DNA from: Aurantiochytrium sp. KH105
Taxonomy: Eukaryota; Sar; Bigyra; Thraustochytrida; Thraustochytriidae
DNA length: 64,000 nucleotides
Direction of reading: 5' to 3'
Assembly (NCBI GenBank): GCA_003116975.1
Contig: BGKB01000024.1
Location: 310,001-374,000, forward strand
A model generated the notes under the pieces. That model was not told the DNA's origin. It worked only from the letters and a program-made list of their open reading frames with translations, and ran no database searches. Each line of letters opens with the position of its first letter. The first letter of the stretch is position 1. The translations under genes were made by a program, and so were the position numbers. This document shows, one piece after another, positions 1 to 10,643 of the stretch.

Positions 1-248
1 CGGCGGCGAGGCGCGGCGAGAGCGCGGGCTGGGGCGTCCGCGCCGCGACGCGCTGCGGCCGCCGGTCTCTCTCCCGCGCTCGCGGCGGCTTCGCTCCTCC
101 TGTTCTGGGACTGCCTGCCTGAACAGCCTGAGGAATCGAGTGAATCGGTTTGAACCTCGCTAAACTAGTCGTCTCGAGACGGCACCGGAGAAAGCAAAAG
201 CGCAACTCCGCCAAGACCTGCTCCGCGCGCCGGAGCGGCTCGCGCGCC
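1..248 (+). other. 5' flank/leader of the TFIP11-like gene
   Basis: GC-rich stretch upstream of the ATG at 249. Part of it is open in the frame of the gene from a TTG at 150, but has no ATG, so I read it as promoter or 5' UTR. No other gene is visible. Confidence 0.4.
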
Positions 249-3200
249 ATGTTCGTGCGCGGCGGCACGCTCGAGGGGTCGGCCGCAGCCAGCAGCAGCA
301 GCAGCGGCGGCGGCGGCGGCGGCGGCGGCGGTCGCGACGTCGGGGCTGCGTTATTTGCGAAGAGCGGGAAAACCAGAGGTCTTGGCTACGCGGAGGACGA
401 CGACAACGTCGAGGAGGAGGGCGAGGGCCACAGGGAGTATGATGTTGGCAATGGCGACGAGGAAAACTTTGAGGAAGAGGAGGACGGGGTCGACGAACTC
501 GCTGAGGAGGATGAGGAGCTCTTCGCGGGCACGACGGGGAGGAAACGGCCTCGAAGGGACGATGCCGACGCCACGTATGGGATCTTCAACCCGGCGTATG
601 GGGACGGCCAGGGTGCAAGGAGTCGCCGTCGTGGCCCGGAGAGCCGGGATCATCAAGTGAGCAGCAAACCCATACAATTTGTGGCCTCTTCAGCGCCGCC
701 GCTCACGAGCGACGATCTGGCAGGAAAGAAAAGCTCATCGCAAGGCAGTGAAGAGAACGGAGCCGGTGCAAAGACAAAGTCAGAAGACGAAGCGCGCCAG
801 GAAGAATTTCGTCGTCTTGTGCTCGGCGCCGATGGCATGTTGCAGAGCGATGCGGAAGAAAAGAAAAAGCAAAAGAAAGAAAAATCTGAAAAAACAGCGA
901 ACCCCGCCGCTGCCTTGGATCCCGCCAAGGCACAGGCGTACGCCAAGTACGGCAAGGGTGGCTTTGCACTTAAGTTTATGCAAAAGTTCAACTTTACCGG
1001 AAGACTCGGCAAAAATGAGTCGGGAATCACCGAACCACTCGCAGTCAAGGCGCGGCCAGAACGCCTCGCGTTAGGAGGCGGTGGCTTCAAAGAGGCCACA
1101 ACGCTGGAGCAGAATAAACGCATTCATCGCGAGCAGTTTGGCGAGTCTGAAGCGGACGCGCGCCGTCGAAAACTCCGTGAACGCGAGCAGGAGGAAGAAG
1201 CAGAGCTTGCCGCGCTTTGGAAGCGCGTCAAAGACAAGCGCGCTACTTCGAGTTCTGGCAAAGGATCTGCTGGCAAGAAAAAGAATGGAAAAGGTGGCCA
1301 ATTCCGGACTGCGGCAGAGGTTCTTGCCGCACAAGAGGCGAAGCGATCGATTGGTGGTGCAACAGCAAAAACAAATAGCTTTTCTGCAGCCGTCAACGCG
1401 TACAAGATTACGGATATGCGCACTGCAACGCCCAAAGTCCGCAATGCAGGCGATGGACTTGATGGAGCTATGGAAATTGATGATGACCGCGATGGCGCAG
1501 GGAGCGTATCTTCTTCATCATCTTCTTCTTCGTCATCCTCGTCATCGTCTTCTTCTTCTTCTTCTTCTGCAGCGTCTGGTGCATCGTCTTCGGGATCGCG
1601 GGCGAGCGCGCGCTCAGGGACAAGCGTGATGTCAGCCGAAAAAGTCCAGCAGCTCGATCCGTCCGTGGGAGGCAAACTTGCACATGCCCTCAAAGCCCTT
1701 GTTGGTAGCGCGGAGACGGTGGTGAACCGGGAGGGGGTTCATGTGAAGCGCCTTGAGGCTGCAATTGCGGACAAAGAGGCCTCGCGGACGAAGCTTGGCG
1801 AGGCTGCGTCAAAGGCTAAAGCAGCTACGGCTCAGGCGAATGCTGCGCTCGCTGCACTCACTGAGGCCTTTGAAGTTGCTACCCGTGATGACTGTGCGTG
1901 GCCAGAGGCGGCGTCCAAGAGTTTGTCGACCTTGACATCCTACTGGGATGAATACCATCCTTTGCAGCGTGAGCTCGGGCGCGATAGCTTTCCATTTCTT
2001 GAAAACGATGCTGCATTGCAGCTCGCTCAGGATCTTTTGGCGGCATGGAGCACTTCCTCTGAGGGCAAGTATTCGTGCACTGCGGAGAAAGAGATCTGGG
2101 GCGGCGAGCTCGATGCGTTGCGTGTCATGCTCGATGCATGGTTACCCTTTTTGCAAGATCGTGCGCGTGTCTCGTCAGCGGCGGTGGTCAGCTTGCTGGA
2201 ATCGACCGTTTTGGTCACCATGGAGCAAGAGATTTGCCGCGGATGGATGCACGCCGAAACGGCGCGGGAAGAAAGCGGCGAGGCGGCACGCAGTGCTCGT
2301 CGCGAGGCCGATGCGTTTGCGCATGCTAGTGTTCTTGTAGCGCAGGCGATCCTACCGGATGCCGGTGCCTTTGGCTCTTTTGCAGGACGCGTGGTGATGC
2401 CTGAGCTCGAGCATCGGGTCGATCGATGGCACCTGTCGTCCAAATCATTGGGGAAGAGGCTCGACTTTTGGATTGTGCCATGGGTGGATGTGCTTCGCAA
2501 GTCGATTCGCTCGACGTTGCACCGGCCCATTCGCCAGGTTCTGACGAAAGCTCTGCGACGTAAGTGCAAGGAGGCCAAGGATATTCAAGGTTGGGCCCTC
2601 GATATTGTGCGTCCATGGCAAGACGTCCTCAGCGAGAATACTTTTTTGCGCCTTGTGGAGGAAGGTCTCTTGCCAATGTTGATTGAATTGTTGCGCACGA
2701 TGCCGATCGAAAGGGATCTCGATCGGCAAGATATGGAACCGATGGTGGCTGCCGTGGCTGTGGCGTCTTTGTTCCCACAGGGATCGGCTCGTGTGCGTGC
2801 ACTCTTTCTCGGGGAATTCTTTCCGCGCTGGCTGCAGACACTTTATGACTGGGTCGCGCTCAGCAACGCGAGCAGCTCCGATACTAACAGCAACGGCAGG
2901 TACGTAGACTTGAATCGAGGTCGTGTGGCTGCATGGTTTCGCGGATGGCGTCGTGTCATGGCGCCTTTGCTTCAAGACCGCCTGTTGCAGGCCCCGTTGG
3001 GACGTGGTCTGGCAATATTGGCAAGCGTGTCGGGAGTGGGGCCTGGGCCAGGCGTGTGTTTTGGTGCGCGGGACGAAGACGCAGGGCGGGAGCAAAAGGA
3101 TCGCGTTAGCTTGAAACGGTTGGTGCCTCGCTCGTCGAGCTATGCGGATGCGCTCGAGGAGCTACAAGAGAAGGCGACGACGACGACCAAAGACCGGAGC

Positions 3201-3509
3201 AAGACTGTAGCTTCGTCTCTTGGATCCGGTTTGCAGAATGATGGTGCGGGCGGGCCATCTAAATCCGCAGAAGAGCTATCGGCGCGGGAGTTTTTGGAAA
3301 GCATCTCGGGCCGACTTTTGCATACAACTTTTATGCGGCATCCGAAACATCCCATATCGGAAGAGGGTCTGCCTGTGTTTCTGCTGGGGAGCAAAACAGC
3401 CCTTGTTTTTGCGCAGGGGACGGCGCGCATGGCGCCAAGTGGATCGACGCGCAATTTCCAGGCTAGCACGCTGGAGCAAGTGGTCGCCCGCGTCAGGCAG
3501 GAGGGCTAA
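249..3509 (+). CDS. TFIP11: TFIP11/Ntr1-like G-patch splicing factor
   Basis: Spliceosome-disassembly factor (known role of TFIP11/Ntr1: activates the DEAH helicase DHX15/Prp43 in the nucleus to release the lariat-intron complex). The open frame runs upstream to a TTG at 150, but the first ATG is at 249, giving 1086 aa. An acidic N-terminal region with Glu/Asp runs is followed by a G-patch around nt 942-1090 (GKGGFALKFMQKF ... LGKNESGITEP), a Lys/Arg-rich stretch, a run of about 20 Ser codons at nt 1509-1568, and a long helical C-terminal half that fits the GCFC-type domain. The order TIP_N-like, G-patch, GCFC matches the family. No intron is needed. The gene is convergent with the carrier gene downstream. 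Confidence in the family is high; the exact start is less certain because the first 33 upstream codons lack an ATG. Confidence 0.88.
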   Translation: MFVRGGTLEGSAAASSSSSGGGGGGGGGRDVGAALFAKSGKTRGLGYAEDDDNVEEEGEGHREYDVGNGDEENFEEEEDGVDELAEEDEELFAGTTGRKRPRRDDADATYGIFNPAYGDGQGARSRRRGPESRDHQVSSKPIQFVASSAPPLTSDDLAGKKSSSQGSEENGAGAKTKSEDEARQEEFRRLVLGADGMLQSDAEEKKKQKKEKSEKTANPAAALDPAKAQAYAKYGKGGFALKFMQKFNFTGRLGKNESGITEPLAVKARPERLALGGGGFKEATTLEQNKRIHREQFGESEADARRRKLREREQEEEAELAALWKRVKDKRATSSSGKGSAGKKKNGKGGQFRTAAEVLAAQEAKRSIGGATAKTNSFSAAVNAYKITDMRTATPKVRNAGDGLDGAMEIDDDRDGAGSVSSSSSSSSSSSSSSSSSSSSAASGASSSGSRASARSGTSVMSAEKVQQLDPSVGGKLAHALKALVGSAETVVNREGVHVKRLEAAIADKEASRTKLGEAASKAKAATAQANAALAALTEAFEVATRDDCAWPEAASKSLSTLTSYWDEYHPLQRELGRDSFPFLENDAALQLAQDLLAAWSTSSEGKYSCTAEKEIWGGELDALRVMLDAWLPFLQDRARVSSAAVVSLLESTVLVTMEQEICRGWMHAETAREESGEAARSARREADAFAHASVLVAQAILPDAGAFGSFAGRVVMPELEHRVDRWHLSSKSLGKRLDFWIVPWVDVLRKSIRSTLHRPIRQVLTKALRRKCKEAKDIQGWALDIVRPWQDVLSENTFLRLVEEGLLPMLIELLRTMPIERDLDRQDMEPMVAAVAVASLFPQGSARVRALFLGEFFPRWLQTLYDWVALSNASSSDTNSNGRYVDLNRGRVAAWFRGWRRVMAPLLQDRLLQAPLGRGLAILASVSGVGPGPGVCFGARDEDAGREQKDRVSLKRLVPRSSSYADALEELQEKATTTTKDRSKTVASSLGSGLQNDGAGGPSKSAEELSAREFLESISGRLLHTTFMRHPKHPISEEGLPVFLLGSKTALVFAQGTARMAPSGSTRNFQASTLEQVVARVRQEG

Positions 3510-4114
3510 GGGAATAAAACGTTGACGTGAGTGGCTGATTGCTTGCTCGATCCGTCATCCGGGCCTCCGGACACTCTTTGTTTATTTCCAGTTTTGAGAA
3601 CGTTCTTTTTGCTCATCGAAAGCAAGTCGCCGATAAAAACACAGGGTAGGAGGGCCTAGGGCTGTAAGACAAAAATGTGTGAATGTCTGTGAATGAATGA
3701 ATGATAGCCTAATGTGATTCGCTTTAGGCTTTTTTCTATGTACGTATAAGCATGTGCCAGAGACACTTTAGTGGACCTGCCACAGATCATATTCATAAAT
3801 GGGTCTCGCGTGAGGTGTGCGTTCCCGTGCGCACACGCCTAATTGTCCCTCCCTAATAAGTTTTTGTTGTTATCATTGTTATTGTATCGAGGGAAAATGT
3901 CGCATGGTTGCCGCCTACCTGCCTACCTACCTACCTACCTACCAAGACTCTTTTGGTATGATTGTTGTTGTCTCTGGGAAGATGAGACGAGGCTGTTTTG
4001 CAAAAGAAGAGTAAAGTAAAGAGAAAGTGAAGTGGAGTGGAGTGTAGCAAAAAGGCTATGGAAAGAACATCAAAGTTTAATCAAAGTCGAACTCGTAGGT
4101 TTCTGTGTCTATGC
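3510..4114. other. Convergent intergenic region with CTAC repeat
   Basis: About 600 bases between two convergent stop codons. It carries an AATAAA at 3513-3518 right after the TFIP11-like stop, T-rich stretches and a CTAC/CCTA tandem run at about 3914-3943. Probably the 3' UTRs of both flanking genes; no coding potential recognised. Confidence 0.5.
3914..3943. repeat. CTAC tetranucleotide repeat
   Basis: Direct tandem copies of CTAC (one variant CTGC) in the convergent intergenic region; simple microsatellite. Confidence 0.85.
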
Positions 4115-5107
4115 CTACTTCTTGTCCTCGGCCTCCTTTTTGAACTTTTCGTCGGCGGCGATCTCCTTCTGCAAGTTCTCAAAGTAGGTGCTGACGCGCA
4201 TGACGACAGTCCAGGTAATAGCCTGACCGGGTGCCAGGCGGGAGAGGCGCGGGATGATACCCTTCCAGAGTGCTGGGAGACCCTCCTCGGCGGCAATAAG
4301 ACGGGCAGTCTGGTACCAACCGGTGTACTTGATCTCGCCAGGCTTGCTGAAGTCCTGGCCCATCATGCGGGTCTTGACAACATCGATGGGGGCGTTAAGG
4401 CAAGGTCCGACGGCGCCTGCCAAGAGGCCGTTGAGGAGGGTCTGCCAGACGGCGAGGACCTTGCCGTCGCCCTGCTCCTTGCCCCAGAGCATCTTGTTGA
4501 GGATGGCCATGCTCATAAAGTTGAAGGCCTGGTTAGAGCCCTGGCGGATGACGGTGGGCATGTTACCGGACCAGAGGCGCTGGATGCCCTCGTTGCGGAC
4601 GATCTTGACGACAACGTCGATGGGGCCTCTGTACATGGGTTCCTGGCCGGCCACGACCTTTTGCTTTTGCAGGCGGGTCTTGATCACTTCAAAGGGGGTG
4701 ACGATCATGCAGGCCTCGAGGGTACCGACGGCGAGACCGGCGGTGAAGTTGACCTTTGCGGACGCGTTGCCCTTGGCGTCGGCGCCAAGCATGACCTTGA
4801 ACTTTTCGAAGGCGCCGAAGCGGAGGGCGTACTTGAGCGTGAGGTGGGTCACGAACGGGGTGAGGCCCTTGTACAGGGCGCCGATGCCCTCGTTGCGGGC
4901 CGTTTTCTTGAGGCAGTCGATCATGCCATTGTACTCGTTGGTCTTGTCGAGCTGGAGGCGGGTCTTGGCGACGTCGAGGGGCTGGAGCGTGCATGCTTCT
5001 GCGACACCGCCGGCCATGCCGGAGACCAGTTTAATGTAGGGGCTCAGGTTTGAGGAGGCCAGCTTGGCGCCGAGGATGTTCTTGATCGGGCTCGGTGCCA
5101 GGACCTT

Positions 5108-5138
<31 letters not shown>

Positions 5139-5224
5139 CGAACCGCGGCGGGCCTCGCGGCCATCACGCTCGTGGGACACAGCACGCTGGCGCTGGCGGC
5201 GCTCACGTTCTCGGGCGTCATCAT
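4115..5224 (-). CDS. Mitochondrial carrier, succinate/fumarate (SFC1) type
   Basis: Solute carrier of the mitochondrial inner membrane. Three carrier repeats are visible with signature Px[DE]xxK motifs: PLDVAKTRLQ, PFEVIKTRLQ and PIDVVKTRMM. Substrate-pocket and C-terminal segments resemble yeast Sfc1/Acr1 (RQGSNQAFNF, AGAVGPCLNAPIDVVKTR, RLAPGQAITWTV), which exchanges succinate for fumarate and links the glyoxylate cycle to the TCA cycle. The open frame extends upstream to a GTG at 5383; the first ATG codons are at 5224 and 5221, giving about 369 aa, with a Ser/Ala-rich N-terminal extension of some 45 residues before the first repeat. A third ATG lies at 5164. The family is secure; substrate assignment is inference from similarity to Sfc1 and could instead be another di/tricarboxylate carrier. 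Confidence 0.85.
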
Positions 5225-5534
5225 CCTCCCCCGCGGTCTGCTGCCTGCTGCCTGCCTGCCTGTTGTCTGTCTGCTCTCTCTCTCTGTCTGTCTGTCGCGT
5301 CGCGCGCAGGTCGTCCCTGTGCGTGCAGTCCGTGGGTCGGGTTGCGCGTCTGTTTGCAATCCGGTTGCACGTTTGCTGTGCACTCACTGCCTTGCCTCCC
5401 TGCCTGCCTTCTCTGCCTGCTCCCGCCTGCCTCGCCCGCCTCGCTCTCGTCCGGGCGCCGCTCGGTCCGCGCGGCCGGGCGATCGCGGTCTGCCTGCTGC
5501 CTGCTGCCTGCCTGCCCGCCCGCCGCGCGCGCGC

Positions 5535-5537
5535 NNN
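5535..5537. other. Assembly gap (NNN)
   Basis: Three undetermined bases inside a run of GC dinucleotides. The token length suggests a placeholder, so the true gap size is unknown. Confidence 0.98.
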
Positions 5538-5816
5538 GCGGCGCCGGCCGGGGCGGGGCGGCGGGCGGCGGGCGGCGCGGCGGCGGCCGGCCTGGGCTCG
5601 CCGGGTCGTGTCATGCGTGTCATGTCATGCGTGTCAGACATGTCGTCTCGCGCGCGCCTGTAAGAGCGAGGAGAGGCGGGGTAGATGATGGATGGATAGA
5701 GGGGGAGGCAGAAGGAGGCCGAGCGCACGTAACCCGAAGAAGCGCTTGCGGCGCTAGCTTGGCCCCGGGGAGGCCGCGAGGAGGGAAGGAATGAAGGAGG
5801 GGAAGAAGAGGAGGGC

Positions 5817-5873
5817 TGGAAGGAAGGAAGGAAGGAAGGAGGGAGGGAAGGAAGGAAGGAAGCAAGCAAGCAA
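5817..5873. repeat. GGAA/AAGC tetranucleotide repeats
   Basis: Tandem GGAA units with one GGGA interruption, passing into (AAGC)n at the right end. The same GGAA and AAGC units recur to about 6020. Confidence 0.85.
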
Positions 5874-6313
5874 GCGAGGAGCTTTTCTCGCGCGGTGAAG
5901 GAATGAATGATGAAAGAGGCAGGCAGAGAAATGGCGAGGCGTGGAAAAGAGAAAGTGAAAGGAAGTGAAAGAAAGATTGGGCGAAGGAAAGAAAGAAGGA
6001 AAGAAAGCAAGCAAGCAAGCGTGAAATGAAGGCAAGAAAGAAAGCATCTATCCATTCATCCATCCATGCATGCATGCATGGGGCGAGGAAGGGAGAAACC
6101 GCGGCTGGACGCGCGGAAACCGCGACGCCGCGCGAAAGGCGAGGCGAGGCGAGGCGAGTCCGCTCTTGCGCTTTCATGGCGAGAGCTCGCCTCGCGGCGC
6201 TGCCGCCGGAACGCGCCGACGTTCATGAATGCATTTCATGCGACGCATTCATATCAAACACGCATTCGCACTCAGGCCAGGAGAGCGGTGCGCGGCGCGG
6301 TGCAGCGCAGCGC

Positions 6314-6427
6314 CATCGATGCGATGCGATGCGATGCGATGCAACGCGGTGCAACGCGATGCAATGCCCTGCAATGCAGTGCAGTGCAGTGCAGTGCAGT
6401 GCAGTGCAATGCAGTGCAATGCGGATG
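6314..6427. repeat. Composite pentanucleotide array (GATGC/GCAAC/GCAGT)
   Basis: Five-base periodicity is kept across the block while the unit changes: GATGC copies from about 6319, then GCAAC and GCGGT variants, then a run of GCAGT/GCAAT units. It keeps all frames open, which explains the long spurious open frames across it. Confidence 0.9.
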
Positions 6428-7075
6428 CGAGGGACTGGAAGCAGCGGCTGCGGATGGGAAGCAGCGGCGGCGGCGCAGTACCGCGCGGCTCGCAAGGTAA
6501 TGCGGGCGCGCGGATGTAATGCGATGCTGCGCACGGATCTGCGGCGCGAGATGAGGCCCGGCCACGCACGCACGCACGCACGCACACAAGCAAGCACGCG
6601 CCGGGTGCAGCGCAGAGCAGCGCCGCGCAGCGCAGCGGCGGCAAGGGTGCACGAGACCGGCCGGCCGGCCGGCCGTACGGCGTGTGCCAGCCAGAAGAAA
6701 TCGGAGGCGCGAACTTGAAAAGGCTGCGCGAGGGACAGCACGCGCGGCGCAGCGCCGTGCGGCAGTGCGATGGACGCGGAGCCAAGGGAGGCGAGGTCGC
6801 GAAAGAACATGTCGTGAGCTCGCGCGAGGCAAGGCCGGCATGGCTGATGGAAAAAGTTCAAATCAAGGCGGAAAATGAATGGGTGGATCGACCCATCGAT
6901 CGGATCGAGCGAGCCCGCTGCCGCCACCGGCCGGCACCGTGCGCGGAAACGAGCTCCTGCTTCGCCTCGCCCTGTCCCGCCTCAGCTCGCAGCGCTTCGT
7001 TGGGCGCGGAATGAGGCCAAGAAAAGACTCGGAACAAGGCCACCCTGAGTCACATCAATTCAAACCGCCCAAGAT

Positions 7076-7077
7076 CG

Positions 7078-7110
<33 letters not shown>

Positions 7111-7120
7111 CCATCATCAT
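7076..7120. repeat. ATC trinucleotide repeat
   Basis: Near-perfect (ATC)n run with one ACC interruption. Confidence 0.9.
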
Positions 7121-7162
7121 TCTCCCGGGCGGGTGGGCAGCTGGCAGACCGACCATGACGAC

Positions 7163-7186
7163 CGACAGACAGACAGACAGACAGAC
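7163..7186. repeat. GACA tetranucleotide repeat
   Basis: Six consecutive GACA units in intergenic DNA. Confidence 0.88.
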
Positions 7187-8783
7187 GCTCGCAACACAAG
7201 CCGCAGCCGCAGCCAAGCAAGGCAAGGCAGAAGGCAAGGCAGACCCTGCTCCTGGGCTCTCCGCTGCTGCTCCTCATCCTCGCCTAGCAGCAGCGCAGCA
7301 GCCATGCTAGCAGGAAGCAGCGCGCGGGCAGGAAGCGGCGCGGCGGCGAGGCGTAAGGAGTGACAGCGCGCCGCGCTCTCGGGCGGCTTAGGTGCAAGCA
7401 GGCGCCCGCCAGCCTGCGCAACGCAATTTACCGTCCCGCGAGGCGCGAGGCGGCGCCGATAGGCCGCTGGCGGTACCGCGCGCGTGCGCATCCGTGGCGG
7501 CGGCCGCTCCGATCGCAGGGCTAGCTCGTTGGTTGCAGGGTCATCCATGGTTGGCTGGCTCTGTCTTGACTGGCTGCAGCTGGTTGATTTGGCGGGATCG
7601 ATCATCGCAGGTATAAAAAAGTGTTGTTGGTTGTTGTTGTTTTTGTTTTTTACCAAGGAGGACCAAGAACTAGCTCGCATCGGAAGCGAGACCCAAGCGC
7701 CCCCTTGGCAGCAGCCAGGGCAGCTGTCCAGGAACGCGCCGCAGTCAGGAAAGCGCATACGGTACGGCGTACGCGGTCAGCAGCCATGGCAGCTGGCTGC
7801 AGCCACGAGTGGCAGAGAATTCAGGCAGGTTAGCAGCTGCAGCTGCTGCAGTAGAAGGCATGCTGATGCATGCAAAGTCACCATTCTTCAGACAAAGTCG
7901 TCCCGTCCCTTCTCGTCCCCTACACCTCACCTCACTTCATTTCATCCGCCTCAACACAATGTCGAGGCCCCACATAAATTGAGAGAAATGGAGGGGGGGG
8001 CAAAGCCCACCAGACTCGGTTGTTACCCGGATACAGACAGGAGGTAGCGCCGGGTCCGGTGCGGCTTCTAAAAGGACAGACTTTGTCAAAAGAATGGCTC
8101 TCCGACAGTCAGTCAGTCAGGCAGCGCCGGGCGGGCCCGACTCGGCTGGGTTGGACGGCGCTGGCTGCAGCTGGCTGCAGCTGGCTGGATGGATGGCCGA
8201 CCTGCTCGAAGAGCGCTGGCATCGACTGTGACCGACCGCGGCCACAGCCACACGAGACAATGCCACTAGCGGAGAATGGATAAGGAGACTCGACTTGTTC
8301 CTGGCCGGTTCAGACGCCGCATAAAGCCTCCAACAATGATGGTATCCGCGAATACGCAGTTGGTACCCGTATCGCTGGCTTCGCGGATTGTCTTCTTCCA
8401 TACCGACTGCGGCGGTGCGGCCCGATGAAGCCTGGCCATCAGAGAAAAATGTAAGACCGAGCCAAGTGCGAATGGCCACGGATGGGTCGAACGCTGATGT
8501 CAGCACACGGTCGGGCAAGTTTCCCAGCCACGAGGCCTGCCTTCAGCACGTCTTACGCAACAAGAAGATTGAAAAATTCTATTATAAACCACCTCTGTTG
8601 TTGCTGCTGCTCAGGCTGTGTGCGATGAACGCAGCTCAGCAAGCCTTTTACACGTCTGCCGTCGTCTGTCGAACTGCCTGAGACTGCCTGCCTACCTGCC
8701 GTCGTTTTACCGAAATGACTGTGACTGCCTGCCCGTCTGGCTGGTGCAGCTCGAACTGTGAAAAGCCAAAGTGACAAGCAAGC

Positions 8784-10241
8784 CTAATCGACCTTGGTGT
8801 GTGTCGACGTTGCGCCGCCAGCCCAAGACCCACGGCGAAAGTAGCGGTGCCAGACAAAGACACCCAACAAGAGGAGCAAAACGCCCACAATCGAGCAGGT
8901 AATAACGATGATCTCAATGTGCGCAGAAGCAAAGGTCACGTCCTTAAAGGTCGCGCACGCGCTCTGTGCAAGGTAGCCGCCGCAGCCAAACCTGTACAAA
9001 TCAAGGCGACTCTCCAACGGCGACGGCTCCACCCGGTTCACCACCCGAGGCCCCTTTCGCGTAAACGTTGGCGCAAGCGCGTCGTCTTCGGGAAGAAAGT
9101 AGCTCACATAGTCCCCCAAAGAGAAAGGGTTGCATCGGGGAAGCACACAGTGCGCCTCGAGCTGCGCACGAATGCCAGAGCGGATCGAGTTGTAAGAGTG
9201 CGCCATGCCCTGCAGCGTCTCCTCGCACAACAGCTTACCGCACGACGCCGCAGACGTGCATCCCAACGCACCGACGAACGGCCCCGGGAAGTCTGACGCA
9301 TAAGCATGCAAGTATCCAAGGTCTTTGTACATTTGCAGACAACCATCGCGTGCGCGCCGCGGAAATGCGCCGGGTTCGAGCGGCGACTCTGCGCTCATGC
9401 ACAGCACCTGCGTCAAATTTCGAGCTGCATCCACGTTACGATAGTCCAGCAGCACAAGCTGCAGCCGAGACATTATCCCCTCTAGCAGACGACCCATGTC
9501 CAGACACAAACCCTCATCCAGGGTCAGCGTCAGCGTATTCGCACTCGCGTTCCGCCCCACATAAAGCTTTTGCGACGGGTCGCAAGCCGAACACAGCAGG
9601 GCAGAATAATAGCCCGCCAGACTTGCAATGAGCCGCGTCACGTGAATAGCAAGGTTTTGATTTCCAATGTCACCCACAAGATGTGAAACGTAGTCGTCGA
9701 CCTTGCGGTAGAGAACACCAAAGTCGAGGTTGGTCGTAAAAACATGCTGCGACAACACTCCCAGTCCGTACGCAAGAAAAGACTGAGGATCTGACTCGAA
9801 GCGAGAAAACATACTTCCCAGCGAATCGATCCATAGATCAAAGTTCTCCGTATCCCCAAGCACCGCGTTGAAACCCTTGACGCTGCAACACGTTGCCTTG
9901 AGCCCGCACATGTTCGCGTTCATTGCCACAGGCGACGCAAGCGTCGTCATGTTGGGCAGCATCGTGAGACGTCTTGACGTGCCCAGCACCTGGTCGCATA
10001 TCGGTCCCCGCGGGTCCGCCCCGCCAACCGCGTCCTGCGCCAGCGCAACGTCCTCCTCCTCCCCCTCCTGACCGGCGGCGGCGGGGCCAGCGTCGTCGGC
10101 CGCCTCGAGGCCTGGGTCCGCGACCCAGCCGTCGCGGCCTCCGGCCCACGCCGCGTCAACTGGATGGGTCTCGGCCAGAGCGGCCGCCATGCCGTCGAGT
10201 GCAGCGCGCAGCGCCGCGGCGTTCTCCTCCGTCTCGCCCAT
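8784..10241 (-). CDS. Orphan Cys-containing membrane protein with C-terminal TM anchor
   Basis: Family not recognised. The open frame begins at a GTG (10409); the first ATG is at 10241 and gives 485 aa. After an Ala/Glu/Asp-rich N-terminal stretch there is a long region with many scattered Cys residues and several NxT/NxS sequons, ending in one strongly hydrophobic segment (IEIIVITCSIVGVLLLLLGV) and a short basic tail. This is the architecture of a type I surface protein, but no signal peptide is visible after the ATG, so the N-terminus may be wrong or an upstream exon may be missing. It is divergent from the first sulfatase, about 400 bases between start codons, so the two may share a promoter region. 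Confidence 0.6.
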   Translation of the reverse strand: MGETEENAAALRAALDGMAAALAETHPVDAAWAGGRDGWVADPGLEAADDAGPAAAGQEGEEEDVALAQDAVGGADPRGPICDQVLGTSRRLTMLPNMTTLASPVAMNANMCGLKATCCSVKGFNAVLGDTENFDLWIDSLGSMFSRFESDPQSFLAYGLGVLSQHVFTTNLDFGVLYRKVDDYVSHLVGDIGNQNLAIHVTRLIASLAGYYSALLCSACDPSQKLYVGRNASANTLTLTLDEGLCLDMGRLLEGIMSRLQLVLLDYRNVDAARNLTQVLCMSAESPLEPGAFPRRARDGCLQMYKDLGYLHAYASDFPGPFVGALGCTSAASCGKLLCEETLQGMAHSYNSIRSGIRAQLEAHCVLPRCNPFSLGDYVSYFLPEDDALAPTFTRKGPRVVNRVEPSPLESRLDLYRFGCGGYLAQSACATFKDVTFASAHIEIIVITCSIVGVLLLLLGVFVWHRYFRRGSWAGGATSTHTKVD

Positions 10242-10643
10242 CGCGCGGCGTCGCACCGCGCCGCCGCGCCCGCGTCCGGGTCCGTCTCCGGAGTCCCTCG
10301 CAAAGTATCTTTGCTCTTCGCTTCTGGCCGTCAACGAGAAAGCAGCCGCGGCGCCTTTGACGAAAGACGTCGAAAGCGACGGTCGAAAGATGTTCCACTT
10401 GCTGACCACGGCCCGGACCCGGACTCGGCCTGGGCCTGCCGCCGGGAGCAGAACCCTTGCACGGGCGACGTGGTGCGCAGGGTCTTGCGAGCGGAGAGGC
10501 CAGGAGGGGATACCTCGGAAACCGGCAAACTCGCTGCACTGCGTGCTGCGCTGCGCTGCGCCGCGCCGCGCCGCGTCGAACGAAGCTTGCTTGCCCCCGA
10601 GGATACAAGTGAGGACCGCGGGCGCAAGCTAGCAAGGTAAAAT
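10242..10643. promoter_or_regulatory. Shared divergent upstream region
   Basis: About 400 GC-rich bases between the start codons of the orphan membrane protein (-) and the first sulfatase (+). The divergent layout suggests a bidirectional promoter. No TATA-like element stands out. Confidence 0.35.

Larger units (their letters stand above)
5225..8783. other. Repeat-rich intergenic block, no gene recognised
   Basis: A 3.5 kb stretch between the carrier start and the orphan membrane protein stop. It contains a 3-N gap, (GGAA)n, (GATGC)n, (GCAGT)n, (ATC)n and (GACA)n arrays, and low-complexity GC. The open frames in it are compositionally driven (Cys/Ser/Arg or Ala/Arg runs produced by the repeats) and match no family I know. 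From about 7600 the composition becomes more balanced but I still recognise no gene. Confidence 0.5.

Noticed and set aside
3513-3518. AATAAA as polyadenylation signal of the TFIP11-like gene
   Set aside because: It begins four bases after the stop codon, leaving almost no 3' UTR; match may be chance and I do not call it as a signal.
6026-6927. Several overlapping long open frames on both strands
   Set aside because: Produced by the pentamer array, which keeps all frames open; no family signature.
8117-8518. Minus-strand 133-residue open frame with balanced composition
   Set aside because: No ATG at the start, no family match and no continuation; insufficient to call a gene or transposon piece.
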